Shown: positions 29,345 to 43,121, counted from the first letter of the stretch. The stretch is 64,000 bases of DNA from Nocardioides plantarum (GCF_006346395.1 NZ_VDMS01000001.1:1798001-1862000), one strand, 5' to 3'. A program made the numbers and translations. The notes: generated from the sequence alone by a model not told the origin.

Positions 29345-29919
29345 GGGCTGGTGCCCCGCGTCGGGGTCGGGCTCCGGGGCGGTCCGGGGGTGGGGGTCGG
29401 CGACACCACGCCCGAGTAGCCGTCGTCGGCGAACCGGATGCTGGCGCGGTCGGCCTTACGGCCCCCGATGCCCGCGACGCACGACCGGCCGTCGCGGCTC
29501 TCCACGAAGACCCGGAAGGTGCGCTGCTCGTCCTTCAGGGCGCGGTCGTCGGGGCTGACGCGGAGCAGGAACGACCCGGTCGGTCCGTCGTCGACCTCGC
29601 TCACCCGCGCGGTCACCGTGGGCGCCGGTGAGCCGGACATCGTCTGCCACCGGATGATCGTCGACTCGACGGCCATCTTGTAGAGCTCGATGGGCTCGTC
29701 GCACAGCAGGTCGAGCCCACTGTCGACGTCGAGCTCCTCGGCGATGACCTGCGCCATGTCGGCCACGTCGCGCACCGAGTCGGCCTCGGTCGGCTCGTCG
29801 GCCCCGACTGCGAGCCGGACGACGGCCACCCCGGCCAGGGCCACCATGACGACGCCGACGACGAGCCACGGCAGCACCGTGACCAGCTGCCGTCGGCGTC
29901 CGTCCGGGCCGTGCGTCAT
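29341..29919 (-). CDS. Membrane-anchored protein of unknown function
   Basis: A 192-residue protein from an ATG at 29919. One transmembrane helix (about 12-37, VTVLPWLVVGVVMVALAGVAVV) is followed by a compact extracytoplasmic domain with two cysteines and a proline/threonine-rich tail (PTPTPGPPRSPTPT). The domain (about 55-170) resembles the small alpha+beta fold of Mce-associated or DUF4878-type proteins, but that is a weak impression. First gene of a run with the methyltransferase and sirtuin. Confidence 0.7.
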   Translation of the reverse strand: MTHGPDGRRRQLVTVLPWLVVGVVMVALAGVAVVRLAVGADEPTEADSVRDVADMAQVIAEELDVDSGLDLLCDEPIELYKMAVESTIIRWQTMSGSPAPTVTARVSEVDDGPTGSFLLRVSPDDRALKDEQRTFRVFVESRDGRSCVAGIGGRKADRASIRFADDGYSGVVSPTPTPGPPRSPTPTRGTSP

Positions 29920-30078
29920 ACGACCAGTGAAGCAGCCGCGCCGGGACGGCTCCCGCGGAGGGCGAGAGGGCGCCCAGTTCGCCGCCGATGCCGCCCTCGG
30001 CGACGATCGGCGACGTGGCGGCGAGTGGCGACCTAGGCTTGGCGTGCCCGCACTCCCCAGAGCCCAAGGCGGCCCCTG

Positions 30079-30495
30079 TTGTTGTCCCTGACCTACGTCA
30101 GCTCCGCCACCGACCTCCTGGAGGTCCCGACCCTGATGAGGCTCCTGGTCGACTGGCGAGTCACCAACCACGCTCGCGAGCTGAGCGGGATGCTCCTCTA
30201 CAGCGGCGGCAACATCATCCAGGCCCTCGAGGGTCCCGATCAGGCCGTCGTGACGATGTTCGACACGATCGGTGCCGATGCCCGCCACCACGACGTGATC
30301 GAGATCCTGCGGGACCCGATCGACGAGCGAGCCTTCCCCGACTGGTCGATGGGCTTCCGCCACGTCAGCCCGGACCAGATCGAGGCGACCGAGGGCTTCA
30401 ACCCGTTCCTGCAGCAGGCGACCGGCGCCGAGGCCGGCGCGTCCGACAGCTCGGCCTACCGGCTGATGTCGATGTTCAAGAAGAACATCCGCTGA
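30079..30495 (+). CDS. BLUF-domain blue-light photoreceptor
   Basis: A 138-residue single-domain BLUF protein binding FAD. With the TTG start at 30079, Tyr6, Asn30, Gln48, Trp89 and Met91 have exactly the spacing of AppA Tyr21, Asn45, Gln63, Trp104 and Met106, so the photoactive hydrogen-bond network is intact. The C-terminal 30 residues would form the output helices (SSAYRLMSMFKKNIR). No effector domain is fused; the partner must be another protein. The next gene (SRPBCC) lies 85 bases downstream on the same strand. Confidence 0.92.
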   Translation: MLSLTYVSSATDLLEVPTLMRLLVDWRVTNHARELSGMLLYSGGNIIQALEGPDQAVVTMFDTIGADARHHDVIEILRDPIDERAFPDWSMGFRHVSPDQIEATEGFNPFLQQATGAEAGASDSSAYRLMSMFKKNIR

Positions 30496-30580
30496 CCCCG
30501 ACGACGTCCGACCGCCAGCGGTCCGGCGACACCCGCTCGCTACCGTCGATCACGACAACCGAGCCCGAGGAGCACAGCTG

Positions 30581-31018
30581 ATGGCCCAGGTCACCGCCAC
30601 CACCGAGACCACCCTGTCGGTCGCCCCGACCGTCGCGCTCGCCGCGCTCGCCGACTACGCCGACACCCGGCCCGCGATCCTCACCGAGGCCTACACCGAC
30701 TACGCCGTCGAGTCCGGCGGGGTCGGCAGCGGCACCGTCGCGACCTGGCGGCTGCACGCCACCAAGAAGCGCGTGCGCCACGTCGTCGCCGACGTGGTCG
30801 TCGACGCCTCCCGCGTGATCGAGACCGACCGCAACTCCTCCATGGTCACGACGTACGCCGTGGTGCCCGACGGCGCCACCGGGACCCGGGTCGTGGTGAC
30901 GACGACCTGGGACGGCGCCGGCGGCGTCGGGGGGTTCTTCGAGCGCACCTTCGCACCGAAGGGCCTGGCCCGTATCCACGACGGCGTGCTCGCCAACCTC
31001 GCCCAGCGCCTGGGCTGA
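30581..31018 (+). CDS. SRPBCC-family protein (polyketide cyclase-like)
   Basis: A 145-residue START/SRPBCC fold: N-terminal strand and helices (TTLSVAPTVALAALADYADTRPAILTEAY), then antiparallel strands ending in a long C-terminal helix (KGLARIHDGVLANLAQRLG). These proteins bind hydrophobic ligands; no ligand can be named. A cgaggagcac Shine-Dalgarno precedes the ATG. It lies after the BLUF gene, perhaps co-transcribed. Confidence 0.85.
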   Translation: MAQVTATTETTLSVAPTVALAALADYADTRPAILTEAYTDYAVESGGVGSGTVATWRLHATKKRVRHVVADVVVDASRVIETDRNSSMVTTYAVVPDGATGTRVVVTTTWDGAGGVGGFFERTFAPKGLARIHDGVLANLAQRLG

Positions 31019-31067
31019 CCCGCGCAGCCGCGTCCCTGGTGGGCGTTCGAACGCGCGCTTCACGTGG

Positions 31068-31904
31068 TCAGGAGATCGTCCCGCTGGCCCAGGCCTGAAG
31101 TAGCTCAGCCACCAGTGCGGCGAGACTTGCCGATATCGTCGGGTCGTCTCCCGCCGCTTGTGCGGCGAGCCGAGGGATGTCCGCTTCAGCGCTGGCGGCC
31201 CGCTCTGTGAGGATGCCCATCGCTCGTTCGACCTCGGCAGACGCGGCAGACCCGCCGGGGTGCACAGACAGGCCCTCGACCAGCACCTGAGTCTCGATGC
31301 TCTGCAGGAGTCGAAGGAGGTCCAGCGCATCCTTGTCGACGATGCGCCCCGTCTTCCCGGCGGCAGCGTCCGCGAGGCGGTCGTCGATCTTGATCGCCTT
31401 GGCGACCACGAGCGCCGCCGGCCCGGCGACCCTGATCACATGGACGCGGTCATCTCCAGCAACCAGGGCCCCCACGTCCCGAGGTTCGTTGTCCGTGAGG
31501 GCGGCCGCCAGTCCGGGGGCGACCCTAGCCACCTTCTTGTCGTGCGGTGCGAGATCAGCAGCTCGCTTCCCTTCAGGACGATTGGCCTGGTGCGGTGCGA
31601 CCATGAGGTCGACTGCGATCCCCTGAACGTTCTCCCAGTGGCCAGGCTGGCCGACAGTGAAGCCAGCCGCGGACAGCGCGGTCGCTATCTCGGGGTCGTC
31701 CGCGAGGAGGTCGGCATCCAACGCAAGGTCCGCGTCGGTCGTCATGGGCGGCACCATCGAGGTGGTGGGAACGGCATGCATGTAGACGGCTTGAGCGCCG
31801 ATCAGGATCATGCTCGATCGGTGGTCCTCCAAGGCGTCCAAGACGTCCAACAGCGTTCGTCGCGCAGCCACGTACTCGGCTGGATGGTCGTCGTGAGTGC
31901 TCAT
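31068..31904 (-). CDS. AbiEii-like nucleotidyltransferase (putative toxin)
   Basis: A 278-residue protein. The nucleotidyltransferase core is at residues about 28-60: ILIGAQAVYMHAV, a variant of the GG/GS helix, then TTDADLALDADLL with the paired metal-binding aspartates. The remainder is helical, as in AbiEii/MenT toxins. AbiEii-type enzymes transfer nucleotides to cellular RNA, halting growth. The ATG at 31904 follows GGAGGACTTG and overlaps the antitoxin stop by one base (TGATG), tying its translation to the antitoxin. Toxicity is inferred. Confidence 0.8.
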   Translation of the reverse strand: MSTHDDHPAEYVAARRTLLDVLDALEDHRSSMILIGAQAVYMHAVPTTSMVPPMTTDADLALDADLLADDPEIATALSAAGFTVGQPGHWENVQGIAVDLMVAPHQANRPEGKRAADLAPHDKKVARVAPGLAAALTDNEPRDVGALVAGDDRVHVIRVAGPAALVVAKAIKIDDRLADAAAGKTGRIVDKDALDLLRLLQSIETQVLVEGLSVHPGGSAASAEVERAMGILTERAASAEADIPRLAAQAAGDDPTISASLAALVAELLQAWASGTIS

Positions 31905-32977
31905 CAAGTCCTCCATAGCGGGTCTTCCAGCTCGAGTTGGTCCATCAGTTGATCCGCCAAGGACGTCTCCCGCCCGGGAAGCGTCAACAGGTCGGCGAGG
32001 ACCTGTCCTCTCGGGGCGAGCGGAAGGCTGCTGCGCCCCTTCCTCGGAGCCAGGAGAATGCGAAGGTCCTTCGGTCGCGCGACGATCACGTTGCTCACGG
32101 CACGGTCGACACGAACCAGTCCGACACCTCTCGCCCACGCCCCTCCATCCTCCGCGTAGACCGTGAGACGGGTTGTCGGCACGACTGGCACGAGACCATC
32201 GCGGAGATAGTCGCGAGCAGCTATCCCCCCCGTGACGCAGATCGACGGGGTCGATCTGATCTGGTCGAGCACGCCGTCGAGTCCCCGCGGAGCCAGGAAG
32301 TCCAGCACGACCCCGTTGCCGCTGAGGAAGGAGTAGTCCTGGACCCATCTCTCGAGAAGCAGCCGGCGCCTGATGTCGACCACCCGGCCGGCCGAATCGC
32401 GAGAGATCGCATTGGCCGCAGCCAACGTCGGTAGCAACTTGGAGACAGACCCGGGGCTGGACACACCGGCTCGAGTTGCCAACTCGCGGACGCCAAGCGG
32501 TGGGTCGACCTCGAGAAGAGTCTCGATCGTTCGCGAGACGGCGACGCCGTTCAGCCTGACGACCTCACTGCTGACACGCGGCGCGCGCCCGGCGGTCCCC
32601 TCGGTGCGGATGAAGACGACGGGATCCTCCAGGTTGAGGAAGGACCATCCGCCCTCGTCCAGATAGCCCATGCCCAGCTTCTCGCAGACATCGCGTAGGG
32701 GCTTGCTCGTGTAGTCCGTGAGCAGCAACACGGGTCGGGATGTCCGGTCCTGCAGACGGCTCAACACTCCGACGACCGCTCCCGTGGGGGCTGTCGACCA
32801 CAGCTTGACGGCGACTGCCAACTCGACGTTTGACCCGTCGGGCGCTGTCAGGATCAACGTTGCATCGAAGGGCGCAGACGCAGGTGCGACATGGACACGC
32901 CAGGCTGAGGGCAGTGCGTGACGCAGCATCGCCGCGGCCGACTCGATGCGCGTTTCCTTGATCGGCTCGTTTCCCAT
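31904..32977 (-). CDS. AbiEi-like winged-helix protein (putative antitoxin/repressor)
   Basis: A 357-residue protein. Residues about 1-130 are alpha/beta and resemble a nuclease-like or DUF-type N-domain (FDATLILTAPDGSNVELAVAVKLW). A winged helix lies at about 150-205 (VRELATRAGVSSPGSVSKLLPTLAAANAISRDSAGRVVDI), followed by a C-terminal domain to about 330. This layout and the coupled nucleotidyltransferase gene match type IV AbiEi antitoxins, which also repress their own promoter. The ATG at 32977 was chosen; a TTG at 33061 is possible. GAGAAAC repeats surround the start. Confidence 0.75.
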   Translation of the reverse strand: MGNEPIKETRIESAAAMLRHALPSAWRVHVAPASAPFDATLILTAPDGSNVELAVAVKLWSTAPTGAVVGVLSRLQDRTSRPVLLLTDYTSKPLRDVCEKLGMGYLDEGGWSFLNLEDPVVFIRTEGTAGRAPRVSSEVVRLNGVAVSRTIETLLEVDPPLGVRELATRAGVSSPGSVSKLLPTLAAANAISRDSAGRVVDIRRRLLLERWVQDYSFLSGNGVVLDFLAPRGLDGVLDQIRSTPSICVTGGIAARDYLRDGLVPVVPTTRLTVYAEDGGAWARGVGLVRVDRAVSNVIVARPKDLRILLAPRKGRSSLPLAPRGQVLADLLTLPGRETSLADQLMDQLELEDPLWRT

Positions 32978-32980
32978 ACC

Positions 32981-33105
32981 GAGAAACAGGTTAGATCGAG
33001 AAACGGGGGATGGGAAGCGCCGGACACCCCCAACTCGTCGCACCCATGCAGTGTTTCCCAAACTTGAGTGTTTCTCAGTCCGAGAAACTAGCAGGTTGAG
33101 GAAAC
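32981..33105. promoter_or_regulatory. GAGAAAC repeats at the toxin-antitoxin promoter
   Basis: GAGAAAC occurs at 32981, 32998 and 33082, GTTTCTC at 33070 and GAGGAAAC at 33098. They form two direct-repeat pairs (periods 17 and 16) sharing a GGTT between units, plus a palindrome GTTTCTC-AGTCC-GAGAAAC (33070-33088). A possible -10 (TAACCT) on the minus strand lies between the first two, just before the antitoxin ATG. This is the expected place for autoregulatory binding by the AbiEi-like protein, and the sites also lie upstream of the divergent MFS gene. Confidence 0.6.
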
Positions 33106-33336
33106 GAAGCCTCTTCAGAACCGGCCGTCGCGTGGGACTCGGTGGCTCGCGTCACCCATGGAGACAGGTCCACAACCTGCTGGACACCCGCGAAAGTAGT
33201 TGTCCGAGTCAACCGATGTGACGTACCTCTCGGAATAGCCAACCGGGCATGGGCGCTTCTCTCGTGCCGAGCTCGTCATCGTCGACTGCTGGCACCACGC
33301 GACACAGCGCACCCGACGTACCCGAGGAGCACCGCC

Positions 33337-34803
33337 ATGGCAGGCACCGACCAGCGCACCGACTACCGCGTGACCTTCCTGGTCCTCTGTGCGGGGGTGG
33401 CGTCCTTCTCGCTGCTGCAGTCGATGGTCAACCCGGTGCTGCCGACCATCGAGGCCGCCCTCGACACCGACCAGGCCACGGTGACGTGGGTGCTGACCGC
33501 CTACCTGCTGTCGGCCTCGGTCTTCACCCCGATCATCGGACGGATCGGCGACAAGGTCGGCAAGGAGCGGATGCTCGTCGTCGCCCTCGTCGCCCTCGCG
33601 GTCGGCTCCCTGCTCGCCGCGCTCGCCCCGTCGATCGGTGTGCTCATCGCCGCCCGCGCGATCCAGGGCATCGGCGGCGGCGTCCTGCCGCTGACGTTCG
33701 GCATCATCCGCGACGAGTTCCCGCGCGACAAGGTCGCCGGCGCCGTCGGTACGTCGGCCGCCCTCCTCGCCGTGGGCGGCGGCATCGGCCTCGTCCTGGC
33801 CGGGCCCATCGTCGACGTCCTGAGCTACCACTGGCTGTTCTGGATCCCGATGGTGATGACGGTCCTCGCAGCCCTGGCCGCCTACTTCTTCGTGCCCGAG
33901 TCGCCCGAGCGCACCGCCGGCCGGATCAACGTGTCCTCCGCGCTGCTGATGTCGTCGTGGCTGGTGACGCTGCTGCTCGCGGTGAGCCAGGGCCACAGCT
34001 GGGGCTGGGGCTCCCCGATCACGGTCGGCCTGTTCGTGGCCACCGCCGTCCTGCTCCCGGTGTGGGTGCGGGCCGAGGCGCGCAGCGACAGCCCGCTGAT
34101 TGACATGCGGATGATGCGGATCCCGACCGTGTGGACCGTCAACCTCGTCTCCCTGCTCTTCGGCATGGGGATGTACTCGATGTTCGCCTTCCTCCCCCAG
34201 TTCCTGCAGACCCCCGACGACGTGACCGGCTACGGCTTCGGTGCCTCGGTCACGCAGTCGGGTCTCATGCTCCTGGGACAGACGGTCGCCACCTTCCTGG
34301 CGGGCATCTACTCCGGTCGCCTCGCGGCCCGCTTCGGCTCCAAGGCCGTCCTGGTCGTCGGCGCCACGCTCACCGCGTTCGGCACCCTCGGGCTCGTCGT
34401 GGCCCACGACCAGCTGTGGATGGTGCTCGCGGAGACCACCGTCCTCGGCCTGGGCTTCGGCCTCTCCTTCGCCGCGATGTCCAACCTGATCGTCGACGCC
34501 GTCCCGCAGTCCCAGACCGGCGTCGCCAGCGGCATGAACGCCAACATCCGCACCGTCGGCGGTGCCCTCGGCAGCGCCGTGCTCGCCAGCGTGGTGACCG
34601 CCAACGCACGTCCCGACGGCCTGCCCGTCGAGGCCGGCTACACCCACGGGTTCGGCGTGCTCGTCGTGACCTCGACCCTCGCCGCCCTGGTCGCCGTCTT
34701 CGTGCCGGTGATCAAGGCCCGCACCCACGTCGTACCCGGCCCGCAGACCGAGGCCGAGGCTGCTGAGCACGCCGCGGCTGCCGAGGTCACCGCGGTTCGC
34801 TGA
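33337..34803 (+). CDS. MFS transporter, DHA2-type multidrug efflux
   Basis: A 488-residue membrane protein with about 14 predicted helices. Residues 12-45 form the first helix, with FSLLQSMVNPVLPTIEAALD typical of DHA2 proteins. Motif A is GRIGDKVGKERML (about 68-80), and motif C-like GTSAALLAVGGGIGLVLAGPI lies in helix 5. The ATG at 33337 has gAGGAGc eight bases upstream; longer frames overlap the operator region. The substrate is unknown. Divergent from the toxin-antitoxin pair. Confidence 0.92.
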   Translation: MAGTDQRTDYRVTFLVLCAGVASFSLLQSMVNPVLPTIEAALDTDQATVTWVLTAYLLSASVFTPIIGRIGDKVGKERMLVVALVALAVGSLLAALAPSIGVLIAARAIQGIGGGVLPLTFGIIRDEFPRDKVAGAVGTSAALLAVGGGIGLVLAGPIVDVLSYHWLFWIPMVMTVLAALAAYFFVPESPERTAGRINVSSALLMSSWLVTLLLAVSQGHSWGWGSPITVGLFVATAVLLPVWVRAEARSDSPLIDMRMMRIPTVWTVNLVSLLFGMGMYSMFAFLPQFLQTPDDVTGYGFGASVTQSGLMLLGQTVATFLAGIYSGRLAARFGSKAVLVVGATLTAFGTLGLVVAHDQLWMVLAETTVLGLGFGLSFAAMSNLIVDAVPQSQTGVASGMNANIRTVGGALGSAVLASVVTANARPDGLPVEAGYTHGFGVLVVTSTLAALVAVFVPVIKARTHVVPGPQTEAEAAEHAAAAEVTAVR

Positions 34804-34806
34804 CCG

Positions 34807-34977
34807 CACGTCGGTCGAGGTGCGAAGGCCGCCAGGCCTGAGCCTCGAGACCCCCGCAGCCGAGGCACCCGACCCGACCGGAGTCCGATCCGCGAGAAGA
34901 CGTCGCTGCCGACCACAGGACGCTGCGGGGGTCTCGAGGCTCGGCGCTAGCGCGCCTCACGCCTCGACCGACGCGGT
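34807..34977. repeat. Two facing 3'-end repeat elements between convergent genes
   Basis: 34807-34860 is an exact inverted copy of 18762-18815 and starts three bases after the MFS stop. 34922-34977 is a diverged copy in the opposite direction (sharing GCTGCGGGGGTCTCGAGGCT and CCTCGACCGACG), ending 11 bases from the stop of the convergent dehydrogenase gene. Each copy therefore lies just beyond the stop of its gene in the same sense. Together they can form a large hairpin, suggesting a bidirectional terminator. Confidence 0.75.
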
Positions 34978-34987
34978 CTGCCGCGGG

Positions 34988-35851
34988 TCAGCGGTCGTAG
35001 GTGTAGAAGCCACGACCGGTCTTGCGGCCCAGCAGCCCGGCGTCGACCATCCGCGCCAGCAGCGGCGGGGCGGCGTACAGCGGCTCCTTGAACTCCTCGT
35101 ACAACGACTCCGCCACCGCCTTGGTGGTGTCCAGGCCGATCAGGTCGGCCAACGCCAGCGGACCCTGGGGGTGTGCCGCGCCCAGCACCAGACCACGGTC
35201 GATGTCCTCGGCCGTGGCGAAGCCCGACTCGAGCATCCGGATCGCCGACAGGATGAACGGGATCAGCAGGGCGTTGACGACGAACCCCGCGCGGTCCTGG
35301 CAGTCGATCGCCTTCTTGGCCAGCGACCCCTCCACCCATTCCCGCGAACGGGCCGTGGTCTCGGTCGAGGTCAGCAGCGACGGCACCAGCTCGACCAGCT
35401 GCAGCACCGGCACCGGGTTGAAGAAGTGGATGCCGATGACCTGCTGCGGGCGGCTCGTCACCACGCCCAGCTTCATGATCGGGATCGAGGAGGTGTTGGA
35501 GGCCAGGATCGCGTCCGGCGAGGTCACGATGTCGTCCAGCGCCTTGAACAGCGCCACCTTCGCGGCCTCGTTCTCCACGATCGCCTCGACCACCACGTCG
35601 CGGTCGGCCACCGCGCCCAGGTCGGTCTCGACCCGGATCCGGCCGAGCACCTGCTCGGCGGTCGTCCCGCCGGCACCGTCGAGCTTGCCCTTGCTCTCGG
35701 CACGGCTCAGCGACTTCTCCAACCGACCCAGTGCAGCCTTGGCCGCCTCCTCGGAGGACTCCACGACCACCACGTCGAGACCGGCCCGCGCCGACACCTC
35801 CGCGATGCCCGCACCCATCAGTCCGCCGCCGATCACACCCACGTTGTCCAT
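34988..35851 (-). CDS. 3-hydroxybutyryl-CoA dehydrogenase
   Basis: A 287-residue NAD(P)-dependent 3-hydroxyacyl-CoA dehydrogenase (acetoacetyl-CoA/3-hydroxybutyryl-CoA). The Rossmann motif is GVIGGGLMGAGIAEVSARAG (about 4-23). The catalytic His is in IGIHFFNPVPVLQLVELV (about 143), with Asn in ASNTSSIPI and the C-terminal dimerisation part DRAGFVVNALLIPF. Length matches the Hbd/FadB2 family. Encoded alone; the divergent thioesterase gene starts 42 bases away and may share the acyl-CoA context. Confidence 0.94.
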   Translation of the reverse strand: MDNVGVIGGGLMGAGIAEVSARAGLDVVVVESSEEAAKAALGRLEKSLSRAESKGKLDGAGGTTAEQVLGRIRVETDLGAVADRDVVVEAIVENEAAKVALFKALDDIVTSPDAILASNTSSIPIMKLGVVTSRPQQVIGIHFFNPVPVLQLVELVPSLLTSTETTARSREWVEGSLAKKAIDCQDRAGFVVNALLIPFILSAIRMLESGFATAEDIDRGLVLGAAHPQGPLALADLIGLDTTKAVAESLYEEFKEPLYAAPPLLARMVDAGLLGRKTGRGFYTYDR

Positions 35852-35883
35852 GCCGCCACGATGTCACGGCGCCTGCCGTGTGA

Positions 35884-37698
<1,815 letters not shown>

Positions 37699-37706
37699 GG
37701 CGCCCA

Positions 37707-37875
37707 CTAGGGCGTGTCTCTCAATCAGGGGTGGATGCCAGCGACGTCCAGGTCGTGCGATGACGGTGTCCGCAGGTGCGACGGCATACTCGTCGTATTT
37801 CGAGCAGCTGCGGTGCCGTCAGCGTGCGGCCTGGGCGGCGTGTGGCGCCGCCCAGGATTGAGAGACACGCCCTAG
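37707..37875. mobile_element. Small inverted-repeat element (MITE-like), 169 bp
   Basis: The ends are perfect 20-base inverted repeats beginning CTAGGGCGTGTCTC (37707-37726, complement at 37856-37875). The palindromic CTAG at both ends could be a target duplication, as known for some IS5-group elements. The interior codes for nothing credible and contains a further GC-rich dyad (37832-37853). It lies between the aldo/keto reductase stop and the next gene. A non-autonomous transposon is the best reading; no parent IS is in the window. Confidence 0.8.
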
Positions 37876-37884
37876 GGTCGACAC

Positions 37885-38577
37885 GTGTCCGACCTGACGA
37901 TGTCCTCGTTCGTCTTCGAGGACCTGCCCACCGACGACGTCGAGGCCGCGGAGCGGCTGTGGGGCGGCCTGACCGACGACGTACGCCGCCTGCTCGACCT
38001 GGGCATCCGCAGCCGGGTCGACGCGGAGCGGGTGGCCAGGGCCCGGGCGCTGCTGCAGGAGGCGGCCGGCCTGCTCGCGCAGGACGCTCCCGCCGGGCCG
38101 GCCGGTGTCCACTACAACGCCCACGGCCGGTCGTGGAACTGGGGCAACACCGTGGTCGGGGTCCGCAACGCGTTCGCGCCGCCGGTGCGGCTCGAGTGGG
38201 GCGACGACGACGTCGTGCGCTCGGCGGTCGACCTCGGGGCGCCGTACGAGGGTCCGCCCGGCAGCGTCCACGGCGGCGTCTCGGCACTGCTGCTCGACCA
38301 CCTGATGGGCGAGACGGCCAGCGCCGCCCACACGCGGCTCACGGTGACCGGCACTCTCACGCTGCGCTACGTACGGCCGCTGCCGCTGGGCCGGGTGCGG
38401 ATGGAGGCGCGGGTCAGCGCGGAGGTCGAGCGCAAGATCACCGTCACCGCCACGATCCGGCCCGACGAGCCCGGCGCGGAGCCCGCGGTCGAGGCACAGG
38501 GCCTGTTCATCATCCCGCGCTGGGCCTACCAGCCCGCGGCGGACGACGGCCCGACCGGCATCGGCTCGCTCGACTAG
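37885..38577 (+). CDS. PaaI-family hotdog thioesterase
   Basis: A 230-residue protein. The C-terminal hotdog domain (about 120-215) contains the family core GPPGSVHGGVSALLLDHLMGETAS and LRYVRPLPLGRVRMEARV, where HGG and the following acidic residue are catalytic in PaaI-type thioesterases. The N-terminal 100 residues are helical. It starts at GTG 37885; the AGGG seven bases upstream is partly the end of the MITE. A second possible start is ATG 37900. Confidence 0.85.
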   Translation: MSDLTMSSFVFEDLPTDDVEAAERLWGGLTDDVRRLLDLGIRSRVDAERVARARALLQEAAGLLAQDAPAGPAGVHYNAHGRSWNWGNTVVGVRNAFAPPVRLEWGDDDVVRSAVDLGAPYEGPPGSVHGGVSALLLDHLMGETASAAHTRLTVTGTLTLRYVRPLPLGRVRMEARVSAEVERKITVTATIRPDEPGAEPAVEAQGLFIIPRWAYQPAADDGPTGIGSLD

Positions 38578-38702
38578 CGGACGTGGCTGCGCGCGACGCG
38601 ACCGCGTGCCAGCCCTTAGGATGTAAACCGCGAGGGTGGGCCCGCTTCGGACGGCTCATCGTGACGTGCGGTCACGCGGTTCGTTCGGACGGGAGGCCCC
38701 AC

Positions 38703-41933
<3,231 letters not shown>

Positions 41934-42000
41934 CCGCGACGTCGGCGTGCTGTCGTCGACTCGGCGGGTCGGCGCAGTTCGGCAGGCGGGCCTGCCCCTC

Positions 42001-42819
42001 TCAGATCGTGGCCAGGCTCGGTCGCTTGGGCGTGACACCGTCGCCGGTCGAGCGACCGGTGACCCGGCGCAGCAGCCACGGGCCGACGAAGGTCCTGGTC
42101 CACTCGAGCTGCGCCCGCAGACCGTCACCGCCCGCCGTCGTCTCGGGCAGGTCCCACGCCTCGACGTCGTGGACCACGTCCAGGGTGTCCAGCACGTGCA
42201 TCGCGGCCCGGTGGTGCCCGAGGGGTGAGAGGTGGACCCGGTCGGCATCCCAGTAGCGCGGGTCCCGGGCCTCCCGGAGCCGCCAGTTGTCGACCAGCAC
42301 CGCGTCGTGGGTGTCGACGACCTCGCGCAGGAGCTCGTTGAAGATCGCGATCCGTCCCCGCAGCGCACGGAACGGGCCGGAGGCCGCGGCACCGTGGGTG
42401 AAGAGCACCACCCGCGCCCCGCCCGCCGTCGCCCGAGCGACGGCCGCGTCGATCGCCTCGACGAGGGCATCGATGTCGACGGTCGCCCGGAGCAGGTCGT
42501 TGCCGGCGCCCTGGATCGTGAGCAGGTCCGGGTCGAGGGCCAGTGCCGGGTCGAGCTGCTCGTCGAGGATCTCGCCGACCCGACGCCCCCGGATCGCGAA
42601 GTTGGCGTAGCCGAAGTCCGCGCTCCGGGTCGCCAGCACCTCGGCGACCCGGTCCGCCCACCCCCTCAGCCCGTTGGGCCGGGTCGGGTCGGGGTCGCCG
42701 ACACCCTCGGTCCACGAGTCTCCGATCGCCACGAATCGGCGGTAGGTCGGGCTCAGCGCCACCTCCGTCGGATCCGTCGGATCCGTCACCTGGGGTGCCG
42801 TGGCATCGACTCGGGTCAC
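42001..42819 (-). CDS. SGNH/GDSL-family hydrolase
   Basis: A 272-residue esterase/lipase-like protein. The four SGNH blocks are visible: FVAIGDSWTEG (Ser near 32), Gly in NFAIRGRRVGEI, GAGNDLL (Asn near 88), and DRVHLSPLGHHRAA (Asp/His near 200). No signal peptide, so likely cytoplasmic. The GTG at 42819 has AGGA seven bases upstream. Divergent from the cobalamin riboswitch; no pathway link is evident. Confidence 0.9.
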   Translation of the reverse strand: MTRVDATAPQVTDPTDPTEVALSPTYRRFVAIGDSWTEGVGDPDPTRPNGLRGWADRVAEVLATRSADFGYANFAIRGRRVGEILDEQLDPALALDPDLLTIQGAGNDLLRATVDIDALVEAIDAAVARATAGGARVVLFTHGAAASGPFRALRGRIAIFNELLREVVDTHDAVLVDNWRLREARDPRYWDADRVHLSPLGHHRAAMHVLDTLDVVHDVEAWDLPETTAGGDGLRAQLEWTRTFVGPWLLRRVTGRSTGDGVTPKRPSLATI

Positions 42820-42927
42820 GCGCCGATCCTGCCACGCGGCCCGGCGCTCGGAGCAGGTCGGTGATGGTCCTGAGGCCTGCGTCATACCGGACGCCCGGGA
42901 GCATGCCGCCGTCGATCTCGATCGTGT

Positions 42928-43121
42928 TGGTAGCCTGCGCGAGCCAGTCGACCTCTCACCACGAGGGGTCAGGGAACCCGGTGGGAGTCCGGGACTGACG
43001 CGCAGCGGTATGGGTGACGGGCGGAGCACGTCGGGCGGGAGACCGCCGGACAGTCACTGGGTCGACAGACCCGGGAAGGCGCTCCGTGCCGGTCGATCCC
43101 GAGTCCGAAGACCTGCTGGCC
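42928..43121 (+). ncRNA. Cobalamin riboswitch 1, upstream of cobG
   Basis: The conserved core AGGGAACCCGGTGGGAGTCC...GGACTGACGCGCAGCGGTA (about 42970-43010) and the closing GAGTCCGAAGACCTGCTGG (43101-43119) identify an adenosylcobalamin-type riboswitch. An extra hairpin lies between (about 43020-43080). It ends 66 bases before the cobG GTG, so it most likely represses cobG-cobH-cobIJ when cobalamin is plentiful. The boundaries are approximate. With this, the 367-base gap is accounted for. Confidence 0.93.

Noticed and set aside
37776..38702. N-terminal extension of the hybrid kinase through the thioesterase gene and the MITE
   Set aside because: The extra part is out of frame with the hotdog thioesterase, rich in Arg/Gly/Pro, and a good ribosome-binding site precedes GTG 38703.
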